DNA from: Locusta migratoria
Taxonomy: Eukaryota > Arthropoda > Insecta > Orthoptera > Acrididae
Direction: 5' to 3'
Length of the DNA: 64,000 nucleotides
NCBI GenBank assembly: GCA_026315105.1
Contig: CM048748.1
Span: 26,384,078 to 26,448,077, forward strand
Within the stretch, counting starts at the first letter, position 1. Every line of letters begins with the position of its first letter. Below are positions 53,690 to 64,000 of the stretch, piece after piece. Made by a program: the position numbers and the translations under genes. The notes under the pieces were generated by a model. It searched no databases. It was given only the letters and a program-made list of their open reading frames with translations, and was not told the origin of the DNA.

Positions 53690-56480
53690 TCATCATCAGA
53701 GACTGATTATGTCTTACATCGTTCAGTCCGCAGCATAGTACCTCTAATAAAATTCATCCATGATCCCCCTATTCAGTACTAATATTGATGCCTCGTCTGA
53801 TGTTAAACCTTTTACTTCCTCGAATCTAAGTTTTTCTTTGATTTCTTCATTATGGTTACTCTCCTACCATTGTTCCCATCTATTAGTACCTGCAATCATT
53901 CTTGCAACTTTCATATCTGTAACCACTACCTTATGAATAAGGTAACCTGTATCCACCCAACTTTCACTTCCATCCAACAAAGTTGGTCGAAAGATTGAGC
54001 AGTGCACTGCTAACTTAGTCTTGGTACTTATTTCCTTCTTGTTGAAGAGAGTAGATCTTAGCTGAGCACTCACTGCATTGCTTTGATATACATTGATTCC
54101 AGTTCTTTCATTATGTTGCCATCCTGTGAGAAAATGCATCTCAGGTATTTGAAACTGTCTACCTGTTCTAACTTTATTCCTCCTATTTGGCACTCAATCT
54201 ATTTAAATGTCTTTCCCACAGGCATTACTTTCGTTTTAGAGATGCTGATCTTCGTATCATTATCCTTACACCTCTGATCCATCTCTGATATATCAGTTTT
54301 GCTACCTTCCAATCGAATCTGCCATTACGTCATCCGCATATGGGAGACTGGTTATTTTGTTTTCATCTATTTTAATCCCGCCCTACCGGTCTATCCATGT
54401 ATAATATGAACAACAGTAGTGACAAGTTACAGCCTTGTCTTACTCCTGAAACTACCCTGAAACAATAGCTTAATTTGCCGTCTACTCTACCTGCTGCCTG
54501 ACAGTCTACGTAAAGTCTTTTAATTGCCTGCAGAAGTTTGCCTTCTATTCCATAATCTTCTACAACTGACAATAGCTTCCTCGTAGGAACACGGTAATAA
54601 GCCTTTTCTATATCTATAAAACATAGATATAATTCCCTGTTCCATTCATAGCACTTTTCTATTACCTGCCGTTGGCTAAAGATCTGGTCCTGACAGCCTC
54701 TAAAAGGGCTAAACCCACACTGATTTTTGTCCTCAATTAATACTCGCACTCTCCTTTGAACAATACCTGAGAATATTTTGCCTACAACGCTATTTAAAGA
54801 CATAGCTCGATAGTTGTTACAATCTTTTCTGTTTTCATGTCTGAAAATAGGGGTGAATCCCGCTTTCGTCCATTCAGACGGAACCTGTCCTGATTCCCTC
54901 GCCTTTTCAATTATCCTGTGAAACCATTTGAGACCTGGCATTCCACTGTATTTGACGAGTTCCGGCTTAATTTCATCCACCCAGCCGCCTTATTGCACTG
55001 CAATCTATTGACCATTTTCTCCACTTCCTTAAATGTGATCTTGTTTCTATCATCATTCCTATCCCATTCTGCCTCAAAATCTGACATCATTGAACGTTTC
55101 ACCTACATTGAGCAATTCTTCAAAATATTCCCTCCATCTGCTCAAGGCATCAACAGCATTGAGTTGCAGCTTTCCTGACCTGTCCAAAACACTTGTTAAT
55201 TCCTTCTTCCCTCCCTTTCGAAGATTGCTAATTACCCTCAAAATGGTTTTCCCGCGGCTTGGCCCAGAGATTCTAGCTTGTTTCCAAAGTCTTCCCATGA
55301 TTTCTGCTTGGATTCTGCAATTATCCGTTTGGCTTTGTTTCTTTCTTCAACATAACTTTCTCTGTCTTCCTGATTTCTAGTATGGAGCCATTTTTTATAT
55401 GCCTTCATTTTCTTTTTACAGGCTACCTTGACTGTGTCATTCCACCAGGCTGTCTGCTTCTTCCTACCTTTACACACTACTGTTCCAAGACATTCTCTAG
55501 CTGTTTCCAGTAGTGTGTCCTTGTACCTTGACCATTCCTCTTCCAGTGACTGTAAATGACTACATTCAACTAACTGGTACCTTTCCAGATCATTGTTGTG
55601 TATTTGTGCCTAATTTCCTTCTCTTGAAGTTTCTCTACTCTTATCCTTCTACATATAGACCTGACTTTCTGCTCTTTTGGCCTCCCAAAACCAATTTCAC
55701 TGCCGATTAAATAATGATCAGTATCGTCAAAGAACACTCTGAAAACACGTGTGTCCTTGACTGTCTTTCTGAATTCCCGGTCTGTTCTTATATAGTGAAT
55801 GACAGATCTGGTTCCCCTTCCCTCCCAAGTATACCGGTGAATGTCCTAATGCTTAAAAAAGGCGTTTGTGATAACTAAGCCCATACTGGAACATAAATCC
55901 AATAGATGTTTTCCGTTCCTGTTGGCCTTTACATCCTCTCCAAACTGAACCAAAACATTTTCATACTCTCCTATCCTGGCGTTGAAATCATCCATGAGCA
56001 AAACACTATCCTTGTCCTTCACTCTAACAACTACATTACTAAGTACGTTGTAAAATATGTCCATCTCATCTTGATCTGTCCCTTCACAGAGCAAATACAC
56101 TGACACAGTCCTAATTTTCTTGTTGGAAATTGCCAAATCTATCCAAATCAGTCGTTCATTCACATACCTTATTGCAATTATGCTGGGTTCGATTGCTTTC
56201 CCGATATAAAGCCCTAAACCCCACTGTGGTCTTCCTACTTTGACACCTGACAGATAGACCTTGTATTCTCCGACTTCGTCCTCTTTCTCTCCCTTACTCT
56301 AACGTCAGTAACAGCTAAAACATCTAACCCCATCTCACTTGAAGCCTCCGCCAGCTATACCTACTTCGATGTAGTCCACATTGATATTAATAGCTCCCCA
56401 TCTCATTTCAGATCGTTTGCCAAGTCGTATCGGAGGAGTCCCTGGTCAGTCAATTAGAGGTGGGACTCCATCACCTCCAA
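53690..56480 (-). mobile_element. EN-RT LINE, nearly full length, second family
   Basis: From right to left: SVLLMDDFNARIG (endonuclease domain) at about 55990, KQTAWWNDTVKVACKKKMKA, RWREYFEELLN, KNYR-type block NCNNYRAMSLNSVVGKIFSG region as DCNNYRAMSLNS, CFIDIEKAYYRVP (RT motif A), GVRQGCNLSLLLFILYMD, and the C-terminal region LRSTLFNKKEIS, DGSESWV. Stops and shifts break it. It differs from the 16795 family. Upstream (56480-56700) may contain its 5' UTR. Confidence 0.85.
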
Positions 56481-56712
56481 AGGTCCGAGGCATTTTTCTC
56501 TGATTGTTGCCAGCATGATATTGAAGTACCTGGGAAGCAGGTTGCTAGCCTTACTTTCCCAGGGCCCCACTGGGTTTTACCCCTGATGGTTGAGGGACTA
56601 ACCGGTGGATTTGGTAGTCTTTGCCGTCTGAGCACAAAGGTGGCCACGAATCAATGTCCGAGATGCACAAACTTATTCCGAAGTAACTGGTATCCCAACT
56701 GTCAGGACGTTG

Positions 56713-56836
56713 CCCGTACATTAATTGCTAATTAATTTGCCAAACTTTAAATTATTATTTTAAGAGAATATAAAAAGTTATTTAGAATTCTTTGCATTTC
56801 AAATTTTGGCAAATTAATTAGTAATTAATGTACGGG
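56713..56836. repeat. Palindromic MITE-like hairpin, 40-bp arms
   Basis: Arms 56713-56752 and 56796-56836 (CCCGTACATTAATTGCTAAT versus inverted CCCGTACATTAATTACTAAT) match with about 3 differences; loop about 43 bp. Confidence 0.88.
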
Positions 56837-57200
56837 CTCACCCGCTGCATGTCAAATTTTAAGTTTTAAACTGATTTTTTTTCTTTTTATTTAAATTATG
56901 GAGTGTACTTCGTGATAATTATAATAAATAATATTTTTCAAGGTGGTAGGTACTTTTATTCTAGGTCCCCTCCCAGTCGTTCACTGCCTTACCGCAATTT
57001 TGACAGTTACAAGTTTAATTCCATCCTACTAAATAATTTTTAAGATGTTGTTAATGGTTGGTATCAAATTGACTTCAAAAATCTTTCACTCTTGTTGGTT
57101 TATTTATTTACTTTCTGTCTCAGTGTCTGTGTTGTGCCAATAAAACTGTCGGCATTTTACACGAATTCTGCAGCCGTGGAGACTTTTATTCCTTTAAAAA
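56837..57200. other. No recognisable gene
   Basis: AT-rich, nothing recognised. Confidence 0.5.
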
Positions 57201-57204
57201 ACAC

Positions 57205-57495
57205 ATTATTTGATCAAAAGTATCCGGACCCCACCCGCCACCCCCCGAAAAAAAATCATATTTGGTGCATTGTGCTGTCATCTACTACCAAATACTCCAT
57301 ATCAGCGATCTCAGTAGTCATTAAACACCGTGAGAGAGCGCCATGGGCGCTCCGCGGAACTCACGGACTTCCAACGTGGTCAGGTGTCACTTGTCTCAGA
57401 GGTCTGTACGTGAGATTTCCACACTCCTAAACATCCCTAGGTCCACTGTTTCTGATGTGATAGTGAAGTGGAAACGAGAAGGGACTGGCACAGAC
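57205..57495 (+). mobile_element. Tc1-like 5' end and transposase N-terminus
   Basis: The end-like TTTGATCAAAAGTATCCGGA near 57210 and the helix-turn-helix SVREISTLLNIPRSTVSDVI at 57390-57450 are typical of a Tc1 subgroup. It breaks off at the LINE junction near 57495. Confidence 0.75.
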
Positions 57496-57499
57496 AGGT

Positions 57500-57780
57500 G
57501 CCAAAATTACAGAACCATCAATTTAATAAGTCATGCTCATAAGTTTTACATTTATTATTTACAAAAGAATGGAAAAGCTGGTAGAACATGACCTTGGGGA
57601 AGATCAGTTTGAATTTAGGAGATATTGAGGAACACATGAGGCAATACTCACATTACGACTTATCTTAGAAGATAGGCTAAAGAAATACAAACCCACATTT
57701 CTAGTTTATGAAGATTTGGAGAAAGCTTTTAACAATGTTGATTGGAATACCCTCTTTCAAATTCTGAAGTCAGAAGGGAC
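57500..57780 (+). mobile_element. EN-RT LINE fragment, RT palm start
   Basis: Contains CQNYRTINLISHAHKFY, EDQFEFRRY and LEKAFNNVDWNTLFQILK, the same region as 63060-63330 on the other strand; frameshifted. Confidence 0.8.
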
Positions 57781-57837
57781 AAGATATGCTCTTGGTACAA
57801 CTCTGCCAGTATGGCGAAAGTCTTAAAACACATGTCG

Positions 57838-58170
57838 TTGTTGTTGTCGTTGTGGTCTTCAGTCCATGAACTAATTTGATGCAGCTTTTCACCGTACTCT
57901 ATCCTGTGCAAGCCTTTTCATCTCCTCATAGGAATGGCAACCTTCATCTATTTGAACCTGCTTACCGGTCTCTTGGTCACCCTTTGCGATTTATACCTCA
58001 CACAATTCCCTCTAAATCTAAATACACAATTTCTTGATGTCTAAGAATGTTTTGTACCAGTCAATCCCTTATTTTAGTTACTGTAGGGTAAGTGATTCAT
58101 TTTCTCTCCAATTCTTTTCAGTACCTCTACCTTAGTTACATGATCTACCCAACTATTTTTAGTATTCGTA
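57838..58170 (-). mobile_element. EN-RT LINE 3' end, inverted relative to the preceding piece
   Basis: Starts with GTTGTTGTTGTC (the complement of the (AAC)n tail), then on the minus strand RVRWKAASN-like and DWYKTFLDIKKLCI-like C-terminal sequence matching the 16795 copy. Confidence 0.75.
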
Positions 58171-60185
58171 GTGTATTTAGCCGAGGTCTCATTGGTACCT
58201 AAAGTCCCTTTTTCCAAAAGTACCTAAAAGCTACCTATTTTTTTTTTTTTTTTTTTTTTTTTCAATTTAGTCTCTAAAGTATCTTTTTTTTCCAAATTGG
58301 AACATACAATTTGTCATATTTTAATAACACCAATAAGCCTTTACTAAGTCACTTTTCATGTTACATCTGGCTTTACCTTTGTCTCAGCATTTTATCCCTT
58401 CTCAGCTCCTGCACATACAAAAGTGCCCTGTCAAGGGGAGTGCAAGGAGTGTTGATAGGACTGTCTTTTACGCGACTTCCTCTTCATTTTTTTCCGTAGA
58501 AATGACACACATGTTGCCAGTGGCTCCAACGAGGACGACTTGCGACTCCTACTGGCAAAATAATATCTATTGGAGGCAGGACGTACTGAGAAATGTGCTA
58601 GCGATTTCAGCTGCGATCGGAAAGGTTCGTGATCGGCGGCGGTACTACTGTATGTATGTGTCAGTCGCGCCACAATGAATTTCGTAGCTACGCCAAAACC
58701 ATTATGCGAGCAAAAGAATTACAGTACTTTCGTAAGCGGCAGAATGATAGGTTGTTAGCTGTAGCCATGAGACACGATAATATCCTCGAGAGATGTAATT
58801 GGTATAGTAGCTACTTTCGGATTGGCATTGTCTTTGTAAAGATGAGATATGCATATACGAGTACTTTTTACGTTTAGGGAAACAAGCAAATAATTGAAAT
58901 TAAAGTTAACAAACTATCCTTAACTCGTAGTTCACAGATAATGTAGATTTCAAAACAATTTTTCATTCTTTTTTTCCCCGCAAGAGTTCTTACACTGCAT
59001 GCAAACCTTTAAAACTGCGGATCTTCCAACGTTTATAAACTATTTTTTTCGTCAGGCCATAGCCATACCGAAAATTAAATCGATAAGATACGTCACGATA
59101 TATCGCAAAACTCGGATTAAAATGACAACACTTGCACTCAACAATGTTACTCCACACATAGGAGCCAACATTCAGTTGAATTCGTCGAGAACCAACGTAA
59201 ACATCTGCCCCACAAATCGCAGCCGATCCATTAACGGTTGTGGAGTGAGAATTATTCCATTTTCACACTGTAAACCAAAAAAGGAAACATATGTAAAATA
59301 TGTGGGGTGTGTTGTATCACTTCGTACCGTACATTAATTACGAAATCGGTACCGGTAAGTTTTAAAATTACACATTATTAAAACTTAGGCCTGCTGCCTT
59401 AAATGACTGAACTTAAAATAAAAAAGAAAGATACGTTTCGGAGGAACGCTATACTTGCTGAAGTTCTTTTTGTATTGATGCTTCGATTTCTTGCTACATG
59501 ATACAGTTTTAGAAGCTTAAACTTCCTTTTTAAATAACCATGTAATTGATATCACTGGTAGTGCTTGAAGTTTGCAAAGCAATATGTGAAACTTGACAGG
59601 AAATGTTAATTTTAAAAATTGCATTCAGTAATTGTGTCAAAAGTCTAAAAATAATTAATGGCAGCTATCGCATTTCGATTTTTGTGGTTGTTTCACAAAT
59701 GAATCACTTTCTGATACAGTTCTAATATTTACAAAGAGGTGTTAAAATTTTAAATAAACTGCGTCGAAGAACGAACGAAGAAAGAAACAGTTTCGAGACG
59801 AGCAGACGACAAAGATAGAATGAAACGTTGGCTCCAATGAGTAGACGACTACTCATATTGGCCCAACACCACTTGATGTTCGGTCAAAATACCGACAAGC
59901 AACTGAGCCGTACCAACGTAACCTAGCAGTACGAAGCAAATTGTTGATTGATATTGCCACATATGCAGTTTCCATAAGTCATAATTCATTCTTACATGGC
60001 CTTGAACATTTTTGCAGCTATTACTTTAGCCTATTATTATTACCATAGCTACGTCATTCGCCAGACAAGACTGCGTTATGTTATAAGCTTAAGTTTATAC
60101 AAATGTACAATAATAAATCAAATACATGATTAGGACAGAAAAAAAGTTCATAGCACAGATAATACATGATGCTTTATAAGTAGCA
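58171..60185. other. No recognisable gene
   Basis: Poly-T at 58238-58262. Plus frames at 58358-58678 and 58999-59337 (106 and 112 codons) show no recognised motif or splice borders. Nothing else seen. Confidence 0.45.
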
Positions 60186-60189
60186 ATTT

Positions 60190-61135
60190 TCAGCAAGAGG
60201 ATGTTCGCTTGATTCACTTAAAAGTGCATTGTTCAGACCGTCCAGTTTGCTGTTTCAATGTCGAAGAATTCACTCACACTGTAGGCATGTAGCGGATTTT
60301 GGCGTAGATATTGCGACATCTTCATTTAAAATTTCCCCCAACTCCAAGGCCCGTAGCTCATTGTTTAGGTGGTTGAACATTTTAATTTAATAGCCGCTAC
60401 TGAAAAACTGTCTCGAGTTCTGGAGAGTCGACAGCTTGGAATGTTTCCTTATTTCGTGTATCGCAATTGTGGAAATCGCTCCTGTTTGAAATTTTTCCCG
60501 ATTTTCCTTTACGTTCATCAGGCATGAGAATAGGTACTGGCAAGATAGTCATCATTCCTAGTTGTTTGAAAATTGGCTTGCAGTGTTCATGTCTTGTGCT
60601 GGATTTCTTAAGAAATCAATATTGTATTGTATTGCTTTCTTTTGCAGTAAAAGTATTTTCTTGCAACCTACAGAATGACTCCATAGTAAGAGGCCATAGT
60701 TGATATGGCTATGAAATAGTGAATAATACATCATTAACATGACAGTCACATACATGTGAGGTGTGCTTTTGCCAAGGCAGTCTGTCATCAGTCATAAAAC
60801 CCAGTAGTTTCACAGCTCCTATCTCATTTGGGTCTTCTTTGTCACTAAGGCTACACATTGATTTTTGTTTTTTCTTCATTGCTTTTCATTTTGTTTATAG
60901 CAAACCATTTCTTTGTGGTTTCAAACAGAACATCTGCTTCTTCTAAAGCTTTGGCTGCATTGACATCTTTTGACAGTAGGTATGTGTCATCAGCAAATTG
61001 CAAGTACTATCCAAGTGAGCTTATATCATTTACAAATGCAAGAAACATGAGGCGGGCCAGTACCGAGCTCTGTGGCATGCCATACGTCAACTTCCGTTCT
61101 TGTGGTAGAGCTCCTTGTTTCTGTTTTCCAAGTAA
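60190..61135 (-). mobile_element. Jockey-like RT, C-terminal half
   Basis: Minus strand: GMPQSSVLARLMFLAFVNDI, FADDTYLLSKDVNAAKALEE (active site intact), WFAINKMKSNEEKTKI, YYSLFHSHINYGLLLW and CKKILLLQKKAIQ, with a C-terminal tail to about 60190. Few lesions through 60850-61080. Confidence 0.85.
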
Positions 61136-61814
61136 GGATTATGGAGAAATCACTCTATCCCAAGGTATGTTAACTGGAGTTAAAAGAATTAGAAGTGGAG
61201 AAGCCAAAAAACTAATAAAGTAGCTACAATTGTAGAAGACATTAAACAAAAAAAAGTCAAATATCAACCTACTTTAAGAAAAAGAAAATTGTGTCTTTGT
61301 AATTTCCAAAATCTGATATTTAAATACTGTGTTGATGCTAAGACTGTTGAACTTTTATTTATAATTTGAGTTTTTATCTGATTTATAATTCAAGTATTAT
61401 GATATATAAAAAACTGTAATTGTAAATGAAACGGTTAAGTTATATCTCTTCAAAGTGATTATTTGAAAAACTTATATTGTTACATTACCTAATTGCAAGT
61501 GGCCTAATATTTTTGTTGTGAATATATTCTACCACTCGATATTGGCTGAAGCTACCAAATGTGATACCGATTGGAAACTTAGGAACAGCCTTGATTGCAC
61601 TTTATTTATATACTGCTAAGGCAGCGGCATACCACCTCCAAACAGGACCATGCCTAGTAAATCACTGTTGTGTTCAAACCAATCTTCGGATTGTTGACTG
61701 CTTTACATTTTTAACTCATCTCATCCTTTATGGTCATCTTCAGAATAATAGGTCTGTGTCTGCTGATGTGCAAAAATCACACTACAAAGTCAAAATATTC
61801 AAGCCCTAAGACTA
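61136..61814. other. No recognisable gene
   Basis: AT-rich, nothing recognised; an 82-codon plus frame at 61561-61809 has no motif. Confidence 0.45.
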
Positions 61815-61997
61815 AGCTTTGTGTATATATCATTCCAATCAACATTGTCAAAAGCTTTCTCCAAATGTACGAAAGCTGGAAATGTAGATTTGCCATTCCT
61901 TGATGTTTCTTCTAAGATAAGTAGTCAGGTGTATACTTCCTCACATGTTCCTACATTTCTCCTAAATCAAGACTGATCTTTCCTGAGGTCAGCTTCT
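61815..61997 (-). mobile_element. EN-RT LINE fragment, target of the next copy
   Basis: The minus strand reads EADLRKDQS then AFVHLEKAFDNVDWN, RT motif A of the same family, ending exactly where the 3' tail of the next LINE begins. Confidence 0.75.
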
Positions 61998-64000
61998 GTT
62001 GTTGTTGTTGTCTTCAGTGCAGAGACTGGTTTGATGCAGCTCTCCACAATACCCTATCCTGTGCAAGCCTCTTCAACTCCACATAAGAAAGGCAACCTAC
62101 ATCTGTTTGAATCTGCTTACTGTACCCATCTCTTGGTCTTCCCTTGCAGTTTTTACCCCACACACTTCCCTCCAACACTAAATTCACAATTCCTTGATGT
62201 CTAAGAATTTGTCCTACCAATCTATCCCTTCTTTTAGTCAAGGTATGTCAAAAATTCCTTTTCTCCCCAATTCTGTTCAGTACCACCTCATTAGTTATGC
62301 GATCCACCCATCTAATCTCCAGCATTCATCTGTAGCACCACATTTCAAAAACCTCTATCCTCTTCCTGTCCACACTGTTTATTGTCCATGTTTGACTCCC
62401 ATACAAGGCAACACTCCACACAAATGCCTTCAGAAAGGACTTCCTTAGGTTTAAATCAATATTCGATGTTAACAAATTTCTCTTTCTCAAGAACGCTTTT
62501 CTACCCATTGCCATTCTGCATTTTATATCCTCTCTACTGTGACCATCATTTGTTATTTTACCGCCCAAGTAACAAAACTCATCTACCTCCTTTATTGCTT
62601 CGTTACCTAATCTAATTCCTTCAGCATCACCTGATTTTTTAAGACTGCACTTCATTACCCTAGTTTTGCTCTTGTTAATCTTCATCTTATATGCACCTTT
62701 CAGCACACTGTCCATTCCGTTCAACTGCTCTTCCAAGTCCTTTTGCTGTCTGTGACAGAATTTCTATGTCGTCGGCAAAACGCAATGTTTTTAATTCTTC
62801 ACCCTGAACTTTAATTCCTTCTCCAAATTTCTCCTTGCTTTCCTTTATAGCTTGCTCAATGTACAAATTGAATAAAGTTGGAGAAAGGCTACAACCCTGT
62901 CTTACTCCCTTTCACGCCCATCAACTCAGACAACTGGTCTCTGGTTTTTGTACAAGTTGTAAATAACCTTTACGCTTCCTATATTTTACTCTTATTTACT
63001 TCAGAACTTGAAAGAGTTTATTCCAATCAACATTGTCAAAAGCCTTCTCCAAATCTACAAAAGCTAGATATGTAGGTTTGCCTTTTCTTAATCTATCTTC
63101 TAGGATAAGCCGTAAACTTAGTATTGCCTCCTGTGTTCCTACATTTCCTCTGAACCCAAACTGATCTTCCCCAAGGTCGGCTTCTACCAGCTTTTCCATC
63201 CTTCTGTAAATAATTCGTGTTAATATTCTGCAACCATGACTTATTAAACTGATGGTTCTGTAGTTTTCACACTTGTCTGCGCCTGCTTTCTTTGGAATGG
63301 GGATTATTACATTTTTCTTCATGTCTGAGGGTACTTCGCCTGTCTCATACATCTTACACACCAGGTGAAACAGTTTTGTCATGGCTGGTTCCACCAGAGA
63401 CTTCAGCAGCTATGAGGGAATGTCATTTACTCCAGGGGCCTTGTTTCAACTTAGGTCTTTCAGTGCTCTGTTAAATTCATCTCTCAGTATAGTATCTCCT
63501 ATTTCATCCTCATCTACTTCTTCTCCCCTTCCTACAATATTGCCTCTAAGTTCATTTCCTTCATAGAGCCTCTCTGTATACTCTTTCCACCTTTCAGCTT
63601 TCCCTTCTTTGATGAGAACTGGCTTTCCATCTGCGTTCTTGATTGTCATAGAGCTGTTTTTCTTATCTCCAAATATCTCTTTTATTTTCCTGTAGGCAGT
63701 ATCTATTTTTCCCCTATATATACTTTCTTCAACATCCTTGCACTTGGCTTCTAGCCACTCCTGCTTAGCCATTTTGCACTTTCTGTCAATCTCATTTCTT
63801 AATCGTTTGTACTCCATTTTGCCTGTTTCATTTACTGCATTTTTATATTTTCTCCTTTCATCGATTAAATTTAGTATGTCCTGTGATATCCAAGGATTTT
63901 TTGTAGGTCTTGCCTTCCTACCTATTTTGTCCTCTGCTGCCTTCACTATTTCATCTCTCAATGCTACCCATTCCTCCTTTACTGTTTTATTTTCCACCGT
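61998..64000 (-). mobile_element. EN-RT LINE, long copy running off the window
   Basis: The 3' tail is (GTT)n at 61998-62010. Reading leftward from 63997: KEEWVALRDEIVKAAEDKIG, NPWISQDILNLIDERRKYKN, RWKEYTERLYEGNELRG, VIIPIPKKAG, ENYRTISLISHGCRILTRII, FVDLEKAFDNVDWNKLFQVL (motif A), a lesion region at about 62740-63000 containing the FADD block, KSKTRVMKCSLKKSG, KAFVWSVALYGSQTWT and RRDRLVGQILRHQGIVN. The 5' endonuclease part should lie beyond 64000. The best-preserved copy of the family here. Confidence 0.93.

Noticed and set aside
58999..59337. 112-codon plus-strand frame
   Set aside because: No motif, no splice border, basic/hydrophilic composition without family features; treated as chance.
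1..64000. CRISPR array or prokaryotic operon
   Set aside because: No regularly spaced identical repeats; gene structure, introns and transposons are those of an insect.

Overview
The window looks like nuclear DNA from a large, repeat-rich insect genome, most likely an acridid grasshopper or locust. Three things point there: widely spaced exons of one insect-type gene, at least a dozen copies of tRNA-headed SINEs with a GGTGGCCGAG A-box and a GGTTCGAATCC B-box, and a dense mixture of LINE, Tc1/mariner, Tigger and Penelope-like remnants. The order-level call rests on the SINE type and genome style, not on a database match. No rRNA, convincing functional tRNA, CRISPR array or bacterial operon was seen.

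One host gene is well supported: a microsomal cytochrome P450 of the insect CYP6 type (clan 3) on the plus strand. Six coding exons lie at 8323-8542, 19168-19406, 26510-26772, 46349-46548, 49515-49736 and 50834-51085. Every junction has GT/AG borders and compatible phase (1, 0, 2, 1, 1, 1). Together they give 465 continuous codons with no stop, carrying the membrane anchor, C-helix WxxxR, I-helix AGFET, ExxR, PERF and haem-cysteine motifs. The last exon (about 45-50 residues expected) was not found and should lie beyond base 64000.

Layout: 1-8.3 kb is upstream flank with SINEs, an unidentified 135-codon ORF (3425-3832), an exon-like acidic ORF (5450-5602) and a Tc1-like C-terminal remnant just before exon 1. 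Intron 1 (10.6 kb) holds a Penelope-like GIY-YIG fragment, a foldback MITE, a LINE with a SINE inside it, a diverged tandem array and a Tc1 element broken by a SINE and a LINE. Intron 2 (7.1 kb) holds a large inverted repeat, two opposed Penelope-like fragments and a 1.6-kb TIR element ending about 160 bp before exon 3. Intron 3 (19.6 kb) holds a pyrimidine-rich LINE, mariner pieces, a Tc1 copy with TA duplication, a LINE of the same family seen elsewhere, and a split Tigger element with a TA-flanked mariner-type transposon between its halves. Intron 4 holds a second copy of the same Tc1 family. The region after exon 6 is again transposon debris, ending in a LINE that runs off the window on the minus strand.

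The most interesting structure not covered by ordinary feature types is a set of hammerhead-ribozyme-like motifs (25139-25183, 51469-51513, 21175-21216, plus a degenerate inverted one near 20762-20803). They share one architecture, typical of the hammerheads described in Penelope-like elements. Coordinates of decayed elements are approximate unless a target-site duplication is given.
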